This document shows positions 46,101 through 54,898 of a stretch of DNA of 64,000 bases, piece by piece; position 1 is the first letter of the stretch; each line of letters opens with the position of its first letter. The DNA is from an uncultured Acidobacteriota bacterium (GTDB lineage: Bacteria > Acidobacteriota > CAIWXX01): assembly GCA_903916735.1 (NCBI GenBank), contig CAIWXX010000080.1, forward strand, positions 1 through 64,000, in the 5' to 3' direction. The notes under the pieces were generated by a model. That model made no database searches, was not told the origin of the DNA, and was given only the letters and a program-made list of their open reading frames with translations. The translations under genes were made by a program, and so were the position numbers.

Positions 46101-46345
46101 CTCGTAATCCGCTGCACCCCGGAAACGACGGCCACAGCCTCCTCGACCGGCTTCGTCACCAGGTTTTCAACCTCGTTGGGTGCCGCCTGCGAATATTTCG
46201 TCTCGACCGTCAAAGTCGGATAGGAAATGTCAGGCAGCAGATTGACCTGCAAGCGCCCGAAGGCAACCAGCCCGAACATCAGAACCGCAACCGTGATCAT
46301 CCCGACGGTGATCGGCCGCCGGATGGAGATTTCGGCGATTTTCAT
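43112..46345 (-). CDS. RND-family efflux transporter, first pump
   Basis: 1077 residues, same family and about as distant from its neighbour as paralogues in MdtB/MdtC-like pairs. It starts MKIAEISIRRPITVGMITVA. It has the proton-relay Asp pair in GMLVDDAIVVLESI and Lys in GIVVKNGIILVDY. An insertion of about 45 residues near the seventh membrane helix (SHDYRNRVSKSVFQTG region) makes it longer than the second pump. It sits 9 bases after the adaptor gene. Two pumps with one adaptor suggest a heteromeric trimer, as in MdtBC, but separate homotrimers cannot be excluded. Confidence 0.93.
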   Translation of the reverse strand: MKIAEISIRRPITVGMITVAVLMFGLVAFGRLQVNLLPDISYPTLTVETKYSQAAPNEVENLVTKPVEEAVAVVSGVQRITSRSRAGVSEVTMEFGWGTNMDFASLDVREKVDLVQLPRDAEKPNVLRFDPSNDPILRVILSGSSNLVGLRIFADKTVKKDLESLDGIAAVKINGGLEEEIHVQLDETKISQLGLTVDDLTSTLARNNINIAGGSLYENEARYLVRTLNEFQTVGELNNLIVKEDGGRRILIKDVARIERGTKDREVITRINGQEGVELAIFKEGDANTVQVADAAKARLKTIEKSAESSQNKMKMDVLFDQSKFIEQAIGEVRSNAIIGGFIAVFILFFFLKEFRSTIIIGFSIPLSIIATFFVMYQLGIKLNIMSLGGLALGVGMLVDDAIVVLESIVRHYKMGKLLAIAAYEGTKEVGLAVTASTLTTVVVFLPISFIEGIGGQLFKDLAVTVTVSLLVSMISAFALIPMLFSRGINQQEVDSHDYRNRVSKSVFQTGPVFLMRIIRRATDFAGGVFSKMISPFVKSIDAGLNFFYRQYPGILKAALRHRFAVLGTGLLLVVLSVALLGSLGVELIPPISQGEFSFQISLPEGTPLSRTEDTLKSVEQKLRAIPEVETCMILVGRNANVSWTSAESYENSAVINVKIKTAKNIKVVENKAANDIRGILDRYPDLQYKLQRPSLFSFRTPIEVEVYGDELITTSDAARMMENKLKAIPGLTDLKSSWEEGSPEAHVVFNRNQLSRYNLNLEDVANTLKNKVKGAVASTFREGDDQIDIRVWDAASFRSSIEDLQNMTIARINNVPVSLSAVSTVEIGRGPTEIRRINQKRAIVISANLSGASLGKISAAINSVIKTTDLPPKVTALLGGQNEELQRSFHSLYLVAALSIFLIYFVMAAQFESLKQPFILMFTVPLSIIGVAWILWVTRVDISVIVFMGFIILAGIVVKNGIILVDYINTGRKHGLSMVDAMIEAAKVRIRPILMTTATTLLGLLPMAFSTGEGSEIRAPLAITVIGGLTVSTILTMIIIPILYSLTERDAPVPAVEVQTELEKANPVIRAQEASL

Positions 46346-46354
46346 GACGGCTCC

Positions 46355-47440
46355 TTAGCGGGTTGCAACCGTTTCCGTTTTGCTGCCGTCGCGCAATGAA
46401 CCCTGCCCTGCGATGACTACTACATCGCCTGTGTTCACGCCGGAAAGGACTTCAGCATGCTGATCGTCGACGAAGCCGACATGTACCGTCTTCCGGGCGG
46501 CGATGCCCTTGTTGATCAAGAAGACATACTGCTCACCCGCCTCCTCCAGAATAGCTTTCTTGGGGACGAGGAGCGAATTGTCATGCTGTTTGGTGACGAG
46601 CTTCACATCGACAAATGACCCCGGGCGGATCTGGTCAGGTGCTTGTGCAATTTCCACGGTCACTTTGACCGTACCGGTCTTGGGGTCGACGGCCGGATTA
46701 ATCTGCTGGATTGCGCCTTGGAATACGACATCTTTCTGAGAATTTAATGATAGCTCAACCGCCTGGTCGATTTTCAATTCGAAGACTTCCTTCTCGGGCA
46801 AATAGATCTTGGCCCGCAGGGGGGTGCGATCGACGAGAGTGAAAAGATTCTGAGACGGATTGATATTCTGCCCCTTCTCGATGAATCGTTCCGTGATCGT
46901 CCCTGAGAAAGGCGCTCGAATAGTGCAATGATCGACTTCAACCTGCGCCTCTTTAAGTCCGGCTTGCGCCGTGTCCATCTGGTATTTAGTCGCATCGAGA
47001 TCGGCGCCAGTGATGAGGCTCTCGTCGTAGGACCGCTGTTTACGATCCATTTCGATCTTCGCATTCCTCACATTGATCTCGGCCTTCTGCAGAGCAGCCT
47101 GCTTGTCCGAGTTGCGGAGCTTGGCCAGGATCTGCCCTTCCTTGACCGCAGTGCCTTCATCCACAAGGAGATCTTCCACGATGCCCTGTGCTTCGGCCAT
47201 CATCGTCACCTGTCGATGTGCTTCGAGGCTGGCGGTTGTAACGATGGAACTGCTGATAATGCCCCGCTCGGCGCCCACAACCTCGACCGGCAGCTTTCTT
47301 TCCTCTTGAGCTGGAGTCTTCGCCGAGCCGGTGTTGGCAGATAGTGATGCGGCCATGGATGCCCTGAGTGCCATGAGGACACCCACTCCAACCAGAACTA
47401 CAACCACTATGATGACCATGATGGGATGTTTCTTGACCAT
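46355..47440 (-). CDS. RND efflux periplasmic adaptor subunit
   Basis: 361 residues from the ATG at 47440, which has AGGAGG 8 bases upstream; a GTG 33 bases earlier is poorly supported. One N-terminal membrane anchor (about 8-28), then biotinyl-lipoyl-like half-motifs (GIVEDLLVDEGTAVKEGQIL; CTIRAPFSGTITERFIEKGQ) around a short coiled coil, then beta-barrel and membrane-proximal domains. It bridges the inner-membrane pump and an outer-membrane channel. First gene of the adaptor-pump-pump operon. Confidence 0.93.
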   Translation of the reverse strand: MVKKHPIMVIIVVVVLVGVGVLMALRASMAASLSANTGSAKTPAQEERKLPVEVVGAERGIISSSIVTTASLEAHRQVTMMAEAQGIVEDLLVDEGTAVKEGQILAKLRNSDKQAALQKAEINVRNAKIEMDRKQRSYDESLITGADLDATKYQMDTAQAGLKEAQVEVDHCTIRAPFSGTITERFIEKGQNINPSQNLFTLVDRTPLRAKIYLPEKEVFELKIDQAVELSLNSQKDVVFQGAIQQINPAVDPKTGTVKVTVEIAQAPDQIRPGSFVDVKLVTKQHDNSLLVPKKAILEEAGEQYVFLINKGIAARKTVHVGFVDDQHAEVLSGVNTGDVVVIAGQGSLRDGSKTETVATR

Positions 47441-48003
47441 TTGGAAAACCTCCTGAAATATCGCCATTTTCACTGTCCGTTCAATTACCTATACGGCTAC
47501 CGGGTTTTTTTTGTTCACTCGGAAGTCGAGATGCCGGATTTCGTGACAGGATCGCGATGAGGGAATGTAAATGAAACAGGCTGCACCTTTGGACAACTTG
47601 AGCCCATTTTATCTTCTATTCCGAAGAGCGCCCTACGTGTTATCCCCTATATCCGCCTGCATAATAAATAACTTAGCCTTTGGATTTGGGGTATGTCTCG
47701 AAAAGGCTCCAAAATGGCGTGCGTCACAAAACAATGCACCTGCAGCACGCCGGTCTTCATCTTTGATCAATTTGTCACTGTAATATGCGAGATTCAGTGG
47801 TTGCTTTGGCAGGCTGGGAATTGTGCATGTCGATTGTGATTGGTCTTCCATTTGTCGCCCGATGATTTTACACAAATACTACGATGCTCCAATTTACTAT
47901 AATATGGGATTGCTTGCATGGAAGTTGCTCTGTTGATAGGAAGCGTTTGAGATGATTGAAACAGCTTCCGGAGTGTGCCTGACTGGATGGAGGTCGGAAT
48001 CTA
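47441..48003. other. Divergent control region between the RND and HlyD-ABC operons
   Basis: About 563 bases, AT-richer than the flanks, with a T8-type run near 47504. A TG-less consensus TATAAT (47898-47903) points toward the HlyD-like gene, 100 bases downstream, but I find no good -35 at 16-18 bases. Small frames on both strands have no ribosome sites or family signals. A local regulator gene is absent. Confidence 0.5.
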
Positions 48004-49059
48004 ATGAATCGCCGGTTGTATTTCGCCATAGGTGGCGGGGTCGTGCTGCTGGGCGTGATTGTGTTGTTTCTCGTGGCCAAGCGGCCGCACGCCATCATTC
48101 TGACGGGAATCGTCACAACGGATGATGTTATCGTGAGCTCGCAGGTGCAGGGGCAGATTGCGCAGCTTCTGGTCAAGGAAGGAGATACCGTGACAGCCGG
48201 GAGACTCATGGCGGTCATCGAGCCGGGGGAGCTGCAGGCGGATCAGTCATATTATGGCCACTTGGAGCAAGGGAGCGGTGCCCAGGTGAAGCAGGCCGAG
48301 TCGGAGTTGAAGTACCAGGTTTTGCAGACTCGCGATCAGATTCATCAGGCCGAAGCCGGACTGTCCTCTGCCGAGGCTCAACAGGTCGAAGCAGCCGCTG
48401 ATCTTGAGCATGCGCGCCTCGAGTACGAACGCACTAAAAAACTGGCAGCCGAACAGATCTCATCAACAGGCGATCTGGATCAAGCTCGGACCAGCTATGA
48501 ATCGCTTCGGGCTCACGAGGAATCGACCCGGAAGCAGGTCGATGCGCAGCGCGCAGCGCTTGCACTTGCTCAGTCCACGGCTGAACAGGTGGCGGTGAAG
48601 CAGAGCCAGTTGGTGGCCGGCCGCCAACAGCTCGCCGCCGCCGCCGCTCAAAAACAGCGCGCCGATGTCCGCTTCGAATATACGGAGATTCGCGCACCTC
48701 TTCCGGCATACGTGGCGACTCTCGCTGCACGCCAGGGCGAAATCGTCAGCCCCGGGCAGGCGATTGTGTCACTCATCAACCCCGACGACCTGTGGGTCCG
48801 TGCTGATGTCGAAGAAACCTATATCGATCAGATCCGCATCGGAGATCGGATGAAGATCCGCCTGCCGTCCGGCGCGGAACGGACAGGGGTCATCTTTTAT
48901 CGAGCCGTTGATGCCGGATTTGCAACTCAGCGCGATGTCAGCCGCACGAAGCGGGACATCAAGACATTCGAGATCAGATTGCGCGTTGATAATGCCGATC
49001 GCAGGCTCTGGCCCGGCCTCACCGCTTACGTCATGCTGCCGATCGAAACGCCGCACTAG
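48004..49059 (+). CDS. HlyD-family membrane fusion protein
   Basis: 351 residues. Membrane anchor at about 6-25, then GIVTTDDVIVSSQVQGQIAQ, the first lipoyl half. A long coiled-coil hairpin (about 90-215, Gln/Ala/Glu rich), the second half TEIRAPLPAYVATLAARQGE and a C-terminal beta-barrel follow. It is like EmrA/YbhG adaptors. With the ABC ATPase and permease directly downstream it fits a YbhG-YbhF-YbhS-type exporter. Substrate unknown. Confidence 0.9.
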   Translation: MNRRLYFAIGGGVVLLGVIVLFLVAKRPHAIILTGIVTTDDVIVSSQVQGQIAQLLVKEGDTVTAGRLMAVIEPGELQADQSYYGHLEQGSGAQVKQAESELKYQVLQTRDQIHQAEAGLSSAEAQQVEAAADLEHARLEYERTKKLAAEQISSTGDLDQARTSYESLRAHEESTRKQVDAQRAALALAQSTAEQVAVKQSQLVAGRQQLAAAAAQKQRADVRFEYTEIRAPLPAYVATLAARQGEIVSPGQAIVSLINPDDLWVRADVEETYIDQIRIGDRMKIRLPSGAERTGVIFYRAVDAGFATQRDVSRTKRDIKTFEIRLRVDNADRRLWPGLTAYVMLPIETPH

Positions 49060-49088
49060 GCGCCCTTCGACACAGGCCGAGGATGGTC

Positions 49089-50096
49089 ATGGACAATCGG
49101 AATAAAGGCGCCGCCATTGAAGTGGATAATATCAGAAAATGCTTCAATGGATTCTGTGCCGTGGACGGTTTAAGCTTCAGCGTCGAACATGGCGAGGTCT
49201 TCGGGCTGCTTGGCCCCAACGGCGCCGGTAAATCGACTCTCATCCGAATGCTGACAACCCTGATCCCACCGACCTCGGGGGCCGCGCGTGTGAACGGCTT
49301 TGATGTTGCGCGCTCGCCAAACGATGTGCGGAAGTGCATCGGCGTTATTCCTCAGGCGATGACATCAGATCTGGAACTGACCGCCGAAGAGAACATGCTG
49401 ATTTTCGCGAAGTTGTATGGTGTGCCCCGCGAGCGGAGGCGGCCTGCCATCGAGTCGTTGCTCGGCGCCGTCGATCTCCTGCAATGGGCCGACAAGCCCG
49501 TCAAGAATTTTTCCGGCGGAATGCGGCGGCGGTTGGAAGTGGCACGAGGTCTTGTGCATGAGCCGCAGATTTTTTTCCTCGACGAACCGACGACGGGCCT
49601 GGATCCGGCATCGCGCGTCGGCGTCTGGGAGATGCTCATGAAGCTGAAAAAGCAGCGCGATCTGACGATCCTTCTGACGACTCACTATATGGATGAAGCA
49701 GACAAGCTCTGTGACCGGATCGCCATTGTCGATCACGGTAAGCTCGTAGCGCTCGATTCGCCTCTGAAGCTCAAAGCCTCCATTCCCGGCAACAACATTC
49801 TGGAGGTCAGCTTTTCGGAAGTTCCTGATGGCTGGATCGATAAGTTGCGGGGGCTGCCCGGTGTCCAAAGCGTCAAATCGGATGAGCATGTGTTTCGGAT
49901 CAACACCGACAACGGGCCGCAGACGACGGTTGCAGTGATGGAGGTTGCTCGTGAGCATCGGCTTGAAGTGACATCGCTTTCGGTTCAGAGCACGACACTC
50001 GACAACGTGTTCATGTTCTACACCGGACACCAGCTGCGCGATGCGCTTCAAGAGGCTCCTTCCATGGATTCGCGTTTCATGTATGAGAGGCGGTGA
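49089..50096 (+). CDS. ABC transporter ATP-binding protein
   Basis: 335 residues from the ATG at 49089 (GAGG 6 bases upstream; an ATG two codons earlier touches that site). Walker A GPNGAGKST (about 42-50), signature NFSGGMRRR, Walker B IFFLDEPTTGLD and the switch His in TTHYMDEA are intact. The last 100 residues are the DUF4162-like C-terminal domain found in ABC-2 drug and polysaccharide exporters. It powers the permease encoded 12 bases downstream. Confidence 0.95.
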   Translation: MDNRNKGAAIEVDNIRKCFNGFCAVDGLSFSVEHGEVFGLLGPNGAGKSTLIRMLTTLIPPTSGAARVNGFDVARSPNDVRKCIGVIPQAMTSDLELTAEENMLIFAKLYGVPRERRRPAIESLLGAVDLLQWADKPVKNFSGGMRRRLEVARGLVHEPQIFFLDEPTTGLDPASRVGVWEMLMKLKKQRDLTILLTTHYMDEADKLCDRIAIVDHGKLVALDSPLKLKASIPGNNILEVSFSEVPDGWIDKLRGLPGVQSVKSDEHVFRINTDNGPQTTVAVMEVAREHRLEVTSLSVQSTTLDNVFMFYTGHQLRDALQEAPSMDSRFMYERR

Positions 50097-50108
50097 GGAG
50101 GACAACGC

Positions 50109-51221
50109 GTGCATCGGATATTGGCGATTATCGATCGGGACCTTCGCAAGTTCATGCGCAGCCCGACACTCATGTTTGCTTCCATGCTCTTCCCGCTCGT
50201 GCAACTCGTTGTGCTCGGATATGCCTTCGGCGGCAAGATCAGGGAGCTCAAGGTCGGGATCGTGGATCAGGATCGAGGCATGCCGACGGTGAAGCTGCGG
50301 GAGATGTTCGAGGCGGTCGGGGCGAACGCGCGAACATTCGAGACATCCGACTATACAGATCTGCAGCAGGCCATGGCTGATCTTCGAAACGGGCGAATCA
50401 GCGCCGTGCTTAATATCCCGCCGAATTTTTCGCGGCAGGCGCTTGCGAAAGCCGTTCCCGAGATTGCGCTCATCGAGGATAACACGGATAATTTCGCCGC
50501 CGGGGCTCTGCAAGGGATCTTTGCCGATCTGATAGCGACCTACAACGCCAGGGGCAGCGTGCCTCGATTATCCCCCACTGTCACTGTGTCCGTCGTTGAA
50601 GTGTATCCGTATGTCCCTTACATTCAATACCTGCTTCCGGGGACGATCGTCCTCGCGATTTTCATCTCGGCCATGATCGGTGGTGGAATTATCTTTATCG
50701 ATGACAAAGCTCGCGGGCTGCATGAAGGCTATCTCGTGACGCCCATCACCAAGTTGGAATTGATTCTCGGCTTCACATTGTCCGGTGCCGCAAAAGCCTT
50801 CATGTCCGGCCTCGTCTTAACCACGATGGGCTCGATCATTGCCGGGATTGCGCATCCCCTCGAACCAATTCGCCTTCTGAAGCTGCTTCTCGTGATTGTC
50901 ACCACGGCCCTGGCCCTCATCAGCATGATGTTCATGCTGATGGTCCGAGTCAGCGATCCGCTCGTTCCTCGCGCCATCTTCGGCGTCCTGAACACTCTGC
51001 TCTTCTTCCCGAGCGGCGCGGTTTATCCAATTAACGGCTTCCCGCTATGGATGAAGGTGATCTCGACCATTGATCCGTTTACTTATGCCGTACACGCCTT
51101 CAAATCACTGTTGCTTAAAAATACCCCACTCATGGCAATCTCAGGCGATCTGCTCTATTTGAGTATCTTCACCACCATCATGATTTTCCTGGCGACGAAA
51201 TTGTTCCGCCGGACTTTGTAA
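50109..51221 (+). CDS. ABC-2-type permease
   Basis: 370 residues starting at a GTG, with GAGGAGG 6-8 bases upstream. One N-terminal membrane segment, a periplasmic domain of about 140 residues (VGIVDQDRGMPTVKLREMF and on), then five membrane segments with the family's GTIVLAIFISAMIGGGIIF and PSGAVYPINGFP. This is the YhiH/YbhS-type permease. Together with the ATPase and HlyD-like protein it should form an exporter. Confidence 0.93.
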   Translation: MHRILAIIDRDLRKFMRSPTLMFASMLFPLVQLVVLGYAFGGKIRELKVGIVDQDRGMPTVKLREMFEAVGANARTFETSDYTDLQQAMADLRNGRISAVLNIPPNFSRQALAKAVPEIALIEDNTDNFAAGALQGIFADLIATYNARGSVPRLSPTVTVSVVEVYPYVPYIQYLLPGTIVLAIFISAMIGGGIIFIDDKARGLHEGYLVTPITKLELILGFTLSGAAKAFMSGLVLTTMGSIIAGIAHPLEPIRLLKLLLVIVTTALALISMMFMLMVRVSDPLVPRAIFGVLNTLLFFPSGAVYPINGFPLWMKVISTIDPFTYAVHAFKSLLLKNTPLMAISGDLLYLSIFTTIMIFLATKLFRRTL

Positions 51222-51285
51222 CATGTCTTCCAAATGAAGAGAATGATGTTTCCGCGATTGTTTGAAGACAGACGAAGGAGAATTC

Positions 51286-52833
51286 ATGCTTAAGCGATTC
51301 GTCACGCGTTCGACATTGTGGCTGTTTGTCGGGCTTCTCTGTGCGATTGACGTCCGGATTGCATCACAGGATCAGAAGCCATCGGAAGGCTTCACCGAAG
51401 AGCGCGTGCTCGCGGCCATGCATACCATCTCCAGCCACACGCTCGACGATTATGTCAAAGAGCTCGCGTCGGAAAAATATCGAGGCCGGCTGACCGGCAC
51501 GCCGGAATACAACGCGTCTGCGCAATGGGTTGCGGATCTCCTGGCGAGCTGGAAAATGAAGCCGATGGGGGACAACGGCGCTTACTTTCAAAAATTCCCG
51601 AACCCGTACACGCTTGTTAAACCGGGTGATCAACTAGTATTAAACGTCCCCATCGGCAAAGACGGCATGATCAAGAAGAGATACCTTTTCCAGGAGGATT
51701 ATTTTCCTGGAAGTACTTCGGATAGCGGCACTGTGACGGCTGATGTCGTCTACGCCGGATACGGCATCACCGCGCCGGAACTAGGATATGACGATTATGA
51801 TGGTGTTGATGTTAAGGGCAAGATCGTCATGGTGGAACCCGAATCGCCGGTGGGTCCTGATCATCCCGATCCCACTGTTTTTCAAAAATGGCGGCCATAT
51901 TCGTTTCATGATTACAAAATGAAGAATGCCAAAGAACATGGTGCCGCTGGAATGATCTACGATTACCACATCGCCAATCCGAATTCAGTTTTCATCAAAG
52001 ACTTTATCGTCACCTATATCGGTGAAAGTGTCGCCGAGGATGTCTTTGCGGGCACTGGAAAAAAACATGACAATGTGGTGAAGACCATCAAGACATCGCT
52101 CAAACCGTGCTCCTTCGCTCTCGGCAAGTCCATGACTCTCACATGCGTCACTGAGTATCATCCCGAGGGCATCGGCATGAACGTCATCAGCATGCTGGAA
52201 GGATCCGACCCGACGCTTAATAATGAATACATCATCATCACGAGCCACCTCGATCACCTCGGCATGAACCCCGAAATGATGCCGGGCGCCAATGACAATG
52301 CATCCGCCGTGGCGGTATCGCTTGGAGTCGCACAGGCTCTATTTGAGCTTGACATGCCGCTCAAGCGATCTGTGGTGTTCATCATGTTCGGCGCTGAAGA
52401 ACAGGGCGTCAAAGGGTCGGAATTCTATGTCGCGCATCCTGTCGTACCGAACGATCATGTGACGGGCGTGTTTAATATGGATGGCGTCGGCCGTGGCGAT
52501 CACATATATGCCGGTGGAGCAAAAAATTTCCCGCAGTTATGGGAGATTATTTCGCGCAACAATGGAAAGTACATCCACCGGCAGATAGAAGCGGGTTTTA
52601 CAGCCAACCTCGCTCGTCCTCGGCAAGATGCGGCCCATTTTATGTGGGCCGGCATTCCGACACTGTCCTTTAACGCCTCCGGCGGGAAGGAATTGCCCTA
52701 CCAGACGTATCATACGACGAAGGATAGCATTGACATCATCACACCTGAAATTATGGAGGATCTGGCTCAACTGCTGTTCCTATCGGTCATCGACATGGGC
52801 CGGGATCAAAAAATATCCGATCCTTCTCACTGA
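51286..52833 (+). CDS. Exported M28-family aminopeptidase
   Basis: 515 residues from the ATG at 51286, with AAGGAG 5 bases upstream. Signal peptide (about 1-26), a protease-associated-like insert (DVVYAGYGITAPELGYDDYD and on) and an M28 domain with zinc ligands in TSHLDHLG, GANDNASA, GAEEQG, NMDGVG and YHTTKD. It should remove N-terminal residues from peptides in the periplasm or outside. It follows the ABC permease by 64 bases in the same direction, so it may be in the exporter operon. It is unrelated in layout to the membrane M28 protein at 30.4 kb. Confidence 0.93.
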   Translation: MLKRFVTRSTLWLFVGLLCAIDVRIASQDQKPSEGFTEERVLAAMHTISSHTLDDYVKELASEKYRGRLTGTPEYNASAQWVADLLASWKMKPMGDNGAYFQKFPNPYTLVKPGDQLVLNVPIGKDGMIKKRYLFQEDYFPGSTSDSGTVTADVVYAGYGITAPELGYDDYDGVDVKGKIVMVEPESPVGPDHPDPTVFQKWRPYSFHDYKMKNAKEHGAAGMIYDYHIANPNSVFIKDFIVTYIGESVAEDVFAGTGKKHDNVVKTIKTSLKPCSFALGKSMTLTCVTEYHPEGIGMNVISMLEGSDPTLNNEYIIITSHLDHLGMNPEMMPGANDNASAVAVSLGVAQALFELDMPLKRSVVFIMFGAEEQGVKGSEFYVAHPVVPNDHVTGVFNMDGVGRGDHIYAGGAKNFPQLWEIISRNNGKYIHRQIEAGFTANLARPRQDAAHFMWAGIPTLSFNASGGKELPYQTYHTTKDSIDIITPEIMEDLAQLLFLSVIDMGRDQKISDPSH

Positions 52834-52920
52834 AGATTGCGCCGCGGGCGATCGATGAACGGAGCCGTGGAAGTCCGTGAACTGGGAGCAGGCGACTGGT
52901 GACCTGCCCGCCTCGCCGCT

Positions 52921-54861
52921 TCATTCCACTCGATGTTTTCCAGAAGCAGGGACGACCAGCAGCGGCACGCCGATTCGATGCCGCAGCTTTTCCACCGTCG
53001 TTCCGTAGACCAAATCGTTAATCCCTTTGTGGCCGTGACTGCCGGCGATGATGATGTCGGGCTTGTGTTGGTGGATGAGCGCGGCGAGTTGTTCAGGGGG
53101 TTCTCCGAAGCCCAAATCATAAAATGCGTCGACACCGAGTTCGCCGAGTTCAGCCGTATACAATTCAAGTCTTTGCTGGTCGGATCGCGCTTCGCTATCC
53201 TGCATCTCGCTCCCCATCAATCGCGCGCCGCCGGATTCAACCACATGCAGCAGCACGACCACAGATCCACGGCCGGCAGCACGCGCCAGCGTTACGGCAT
53301 GGGAGAGAACGGCCGTGTCGGCGGAAGAAAAATCGATTGCTGCGCCGATGCGTTTCGGCGGCGGCGGCGGTTCCACGGGCGGCATGGAGCTTGGTCCGTG
53401 TACGCCTGCAAGCGCCGGCGTCGGATCGCCTCGCCATCGTTGAATTGCAGGAAGGATTGTGACATACGCGAGCAATCCGACCAGAGCGAGGCTAGCCGGA
53501 ATAACGATGATGCCGAGAATCCAACCGTATCCACTGGCGCTCCTGAGCCATGAGAAAATCTCGTCGAAGGCGAGCCTCATGTTCAATGCGACGATGACGC
53601 CTGCCACAAGCCATGCGATCATTTGCAGAGCCGGCTTGACTCGATACTGGCCCATCCATCGGCGATCTGAGACAAGATGGATCAAAGGGATGACGGCGAA
53701 GGAAAGCTGCAGCGATAACACAACCTGAGAGATCAGGAGTAGCATGCCCGTTGCACTTTCTCCGAAAAAGATGATGGTGGCGAGGGCTGGGATGATGGCC
53801 ACGCCGCGTGTGAGCAGGCGGCGAACAGCAGGCGTCAACCTCAGGTTGACGAATCCCTCCATAACAATCTGCCCTGCCAGTGTTCCAGTGATTGTACTGG
53901 ATTGACCGGATGCGAGGAGGGCGATGGCGAACGCAACGGGCGCAATCCATGCGCCGAGTATCGGTTCCAGCAGGTGATGTGCACCCAGGATATCCACGAT
54001 GTTCTGGTGCCCGGTTTTATGAAACGTCGCTGCCGCCAGAACCAGGAGCGCCGCGTTGATGAAGAAGGCGACATTCAGTGCGAAAACCGAGTCGATGATG
54101 TTGAAGCGGACGCCGCTGCGAATCCCGGCCGGAGTGTGCCGGATGCGGCGCGACTGAACGAGCGATGAGTGCAGGTAGAGATTATGCGGCATGACGGTGG
54201 CGCCGATGATACCGATTGCGAGAAAGAGCGATCGATCACCTGGTAACGATGGGAGGAAGCCGACGGCGATGGCCCCCCACGCCGGCTTTGAGAGGAAGAC
54301 TTCGATGGCCAGGCACGCGCCGATCGTCGTGATGAGCGCCACAATGAAGGCCTCCATCATGCGCACCCCGCGGCGCTGCAGATAGAGTAGGATGAATGTA
54401 TCAAGCACCGTGAGCAAGACCCCGACAAGAAGCGGCAGATGGAAGAGCAGCTGAAGGCCGATTGCAGAACCGAGCACCTCGGCGAGATCGCATGCCACGA
54501 TTGCAATTTCGGTCAGAATCCAAAGAGCCCATGAAACGCGACGACTGAACATGGCGCGACAGGCTTGAGCCAGGTCCATTCCTGTAACAATCCCCAATCG
54601 CGCCGATAAGACTTGCAGAAGAATCGCCATCAGGTTGGACATGAAGAGGACCCAGACCAGAGAGTAGCCCAGGGCCGATCCGGCGGCGATGTCGGTTGCC
54701 CAGTTGCCTGGATCCATGTAGCCGACGCTGACCAGGTAGGCAGGTCCCATGAATGCAAACAGGCGCCGCCAGAAAGCCGGTTGCAAGGGAACGTTCACTG
54801 ATTCCCGGACCTCGCCCAAAGATCTGGCCCGCTCTGAACCTCTATCCTCTGCCTGCGCCAT
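52921..54861 (-). CDS. mntH: NRAMP metal transporter fused to a universal stress protein domain
   Basis: 646 residues. Residues 1-460 form an NRAMP transporter with 11 membrane segments: metal-binding DPGNW in the first and MPHNLYLHS in the sixth. A Pro-rich linker (about 485-503) leads to a C-terminal UspA domain (about 505-640) ending GSHGHKGINDLVYGTTVEKL, then VPLLVV, the ATP-binding GxxG-9x-G pattern. It likely imports Mn2+ or Fe2+ with protons and may be tuned by nucleotide binding to the Usp domain; the tuning is inference. Start at 54861 (ATG) rather than the TTG one codon earlier. No ribosome site is visible and the promoter is close enough for a near-leaderless mRNA. Confidence 0.92.
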   Translation of the reverse strand: MAQAEDRGSERARSLGEVRESVNVPLQPAFWRRLFAFMGPAYLVSVGYMDPGNWATDIAAGSALGYSLVWVLFMSNLMAILLQVLSARLGIVTGMDLAQACRAMFSRRVSWALWILTEIAIVACDLAEVLGSAIGLQLLFHLPLLVGVLLTVLDTFILLYLQRRGVRMMEAFIVALITTIGACLAIEVFLSKPAWGAIAVGFLPSLPGDRSLFLAIGIIGATVMPHNLYLHSSLVQSRRIRHTPAGIRSGVRFNIIDSVFALNVAFFINAALLVLAAATFHKTGHQNIVDILGAHHLLEPILGAWIAPVAFAIALLASGQSSTITGTLAGQIVMEGFVNLRLTPAVRRLLTRGVAIIPALATIIFFGESATGMLLLISQVVLSLQLSFAVIPLIHLVSDRRWMGQYRVKPALQMIAWLVAGVIVALNMRLAFDEIFSWLRSASGYGWILGIIVIPASLALVGLLAYVTILPAIQRWRGDPTPALAGVHGPSSMPPVEPPPPPKRIGAAIDFSSADTAVLSHAVTLARAAGRGSVVVLLHVVESGGARLMGSEMQDSEARSDQQRLELYTAELGELGVDAFYDLGFGEPPEQLAALIHQHKPDIIIAGSHGHKGINDLVYGTTVEKLRHRIGVPLLVVPASGKHRVE

Positions 54862-54869
54862 CAATGTTA

Positions 54870-54898
54870 AGCATGGCCTGAGTTTTCATCACTGTCAA
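54870..54898 (-). promoter_or_regulatory. Promoter of the NRAMP-Usp gene, almost leaderless
   Basis: Minus strand TTGACA (54893-54898), 17-bp spacer, CATGCT (54870-54875). The -10 box ends only 8 bases before the ATG at 54861, so transcription would start next to or at the start codon. The -35 is perfect, the -10 is weak. Confidence 0.55.

Noticed and set aside
49365-50513. 382-codon minus-strand frame opposite the ABC ATPase and permease
   Set aside because: Shadow of two well-supported genes; no family signal and no ribosome site.
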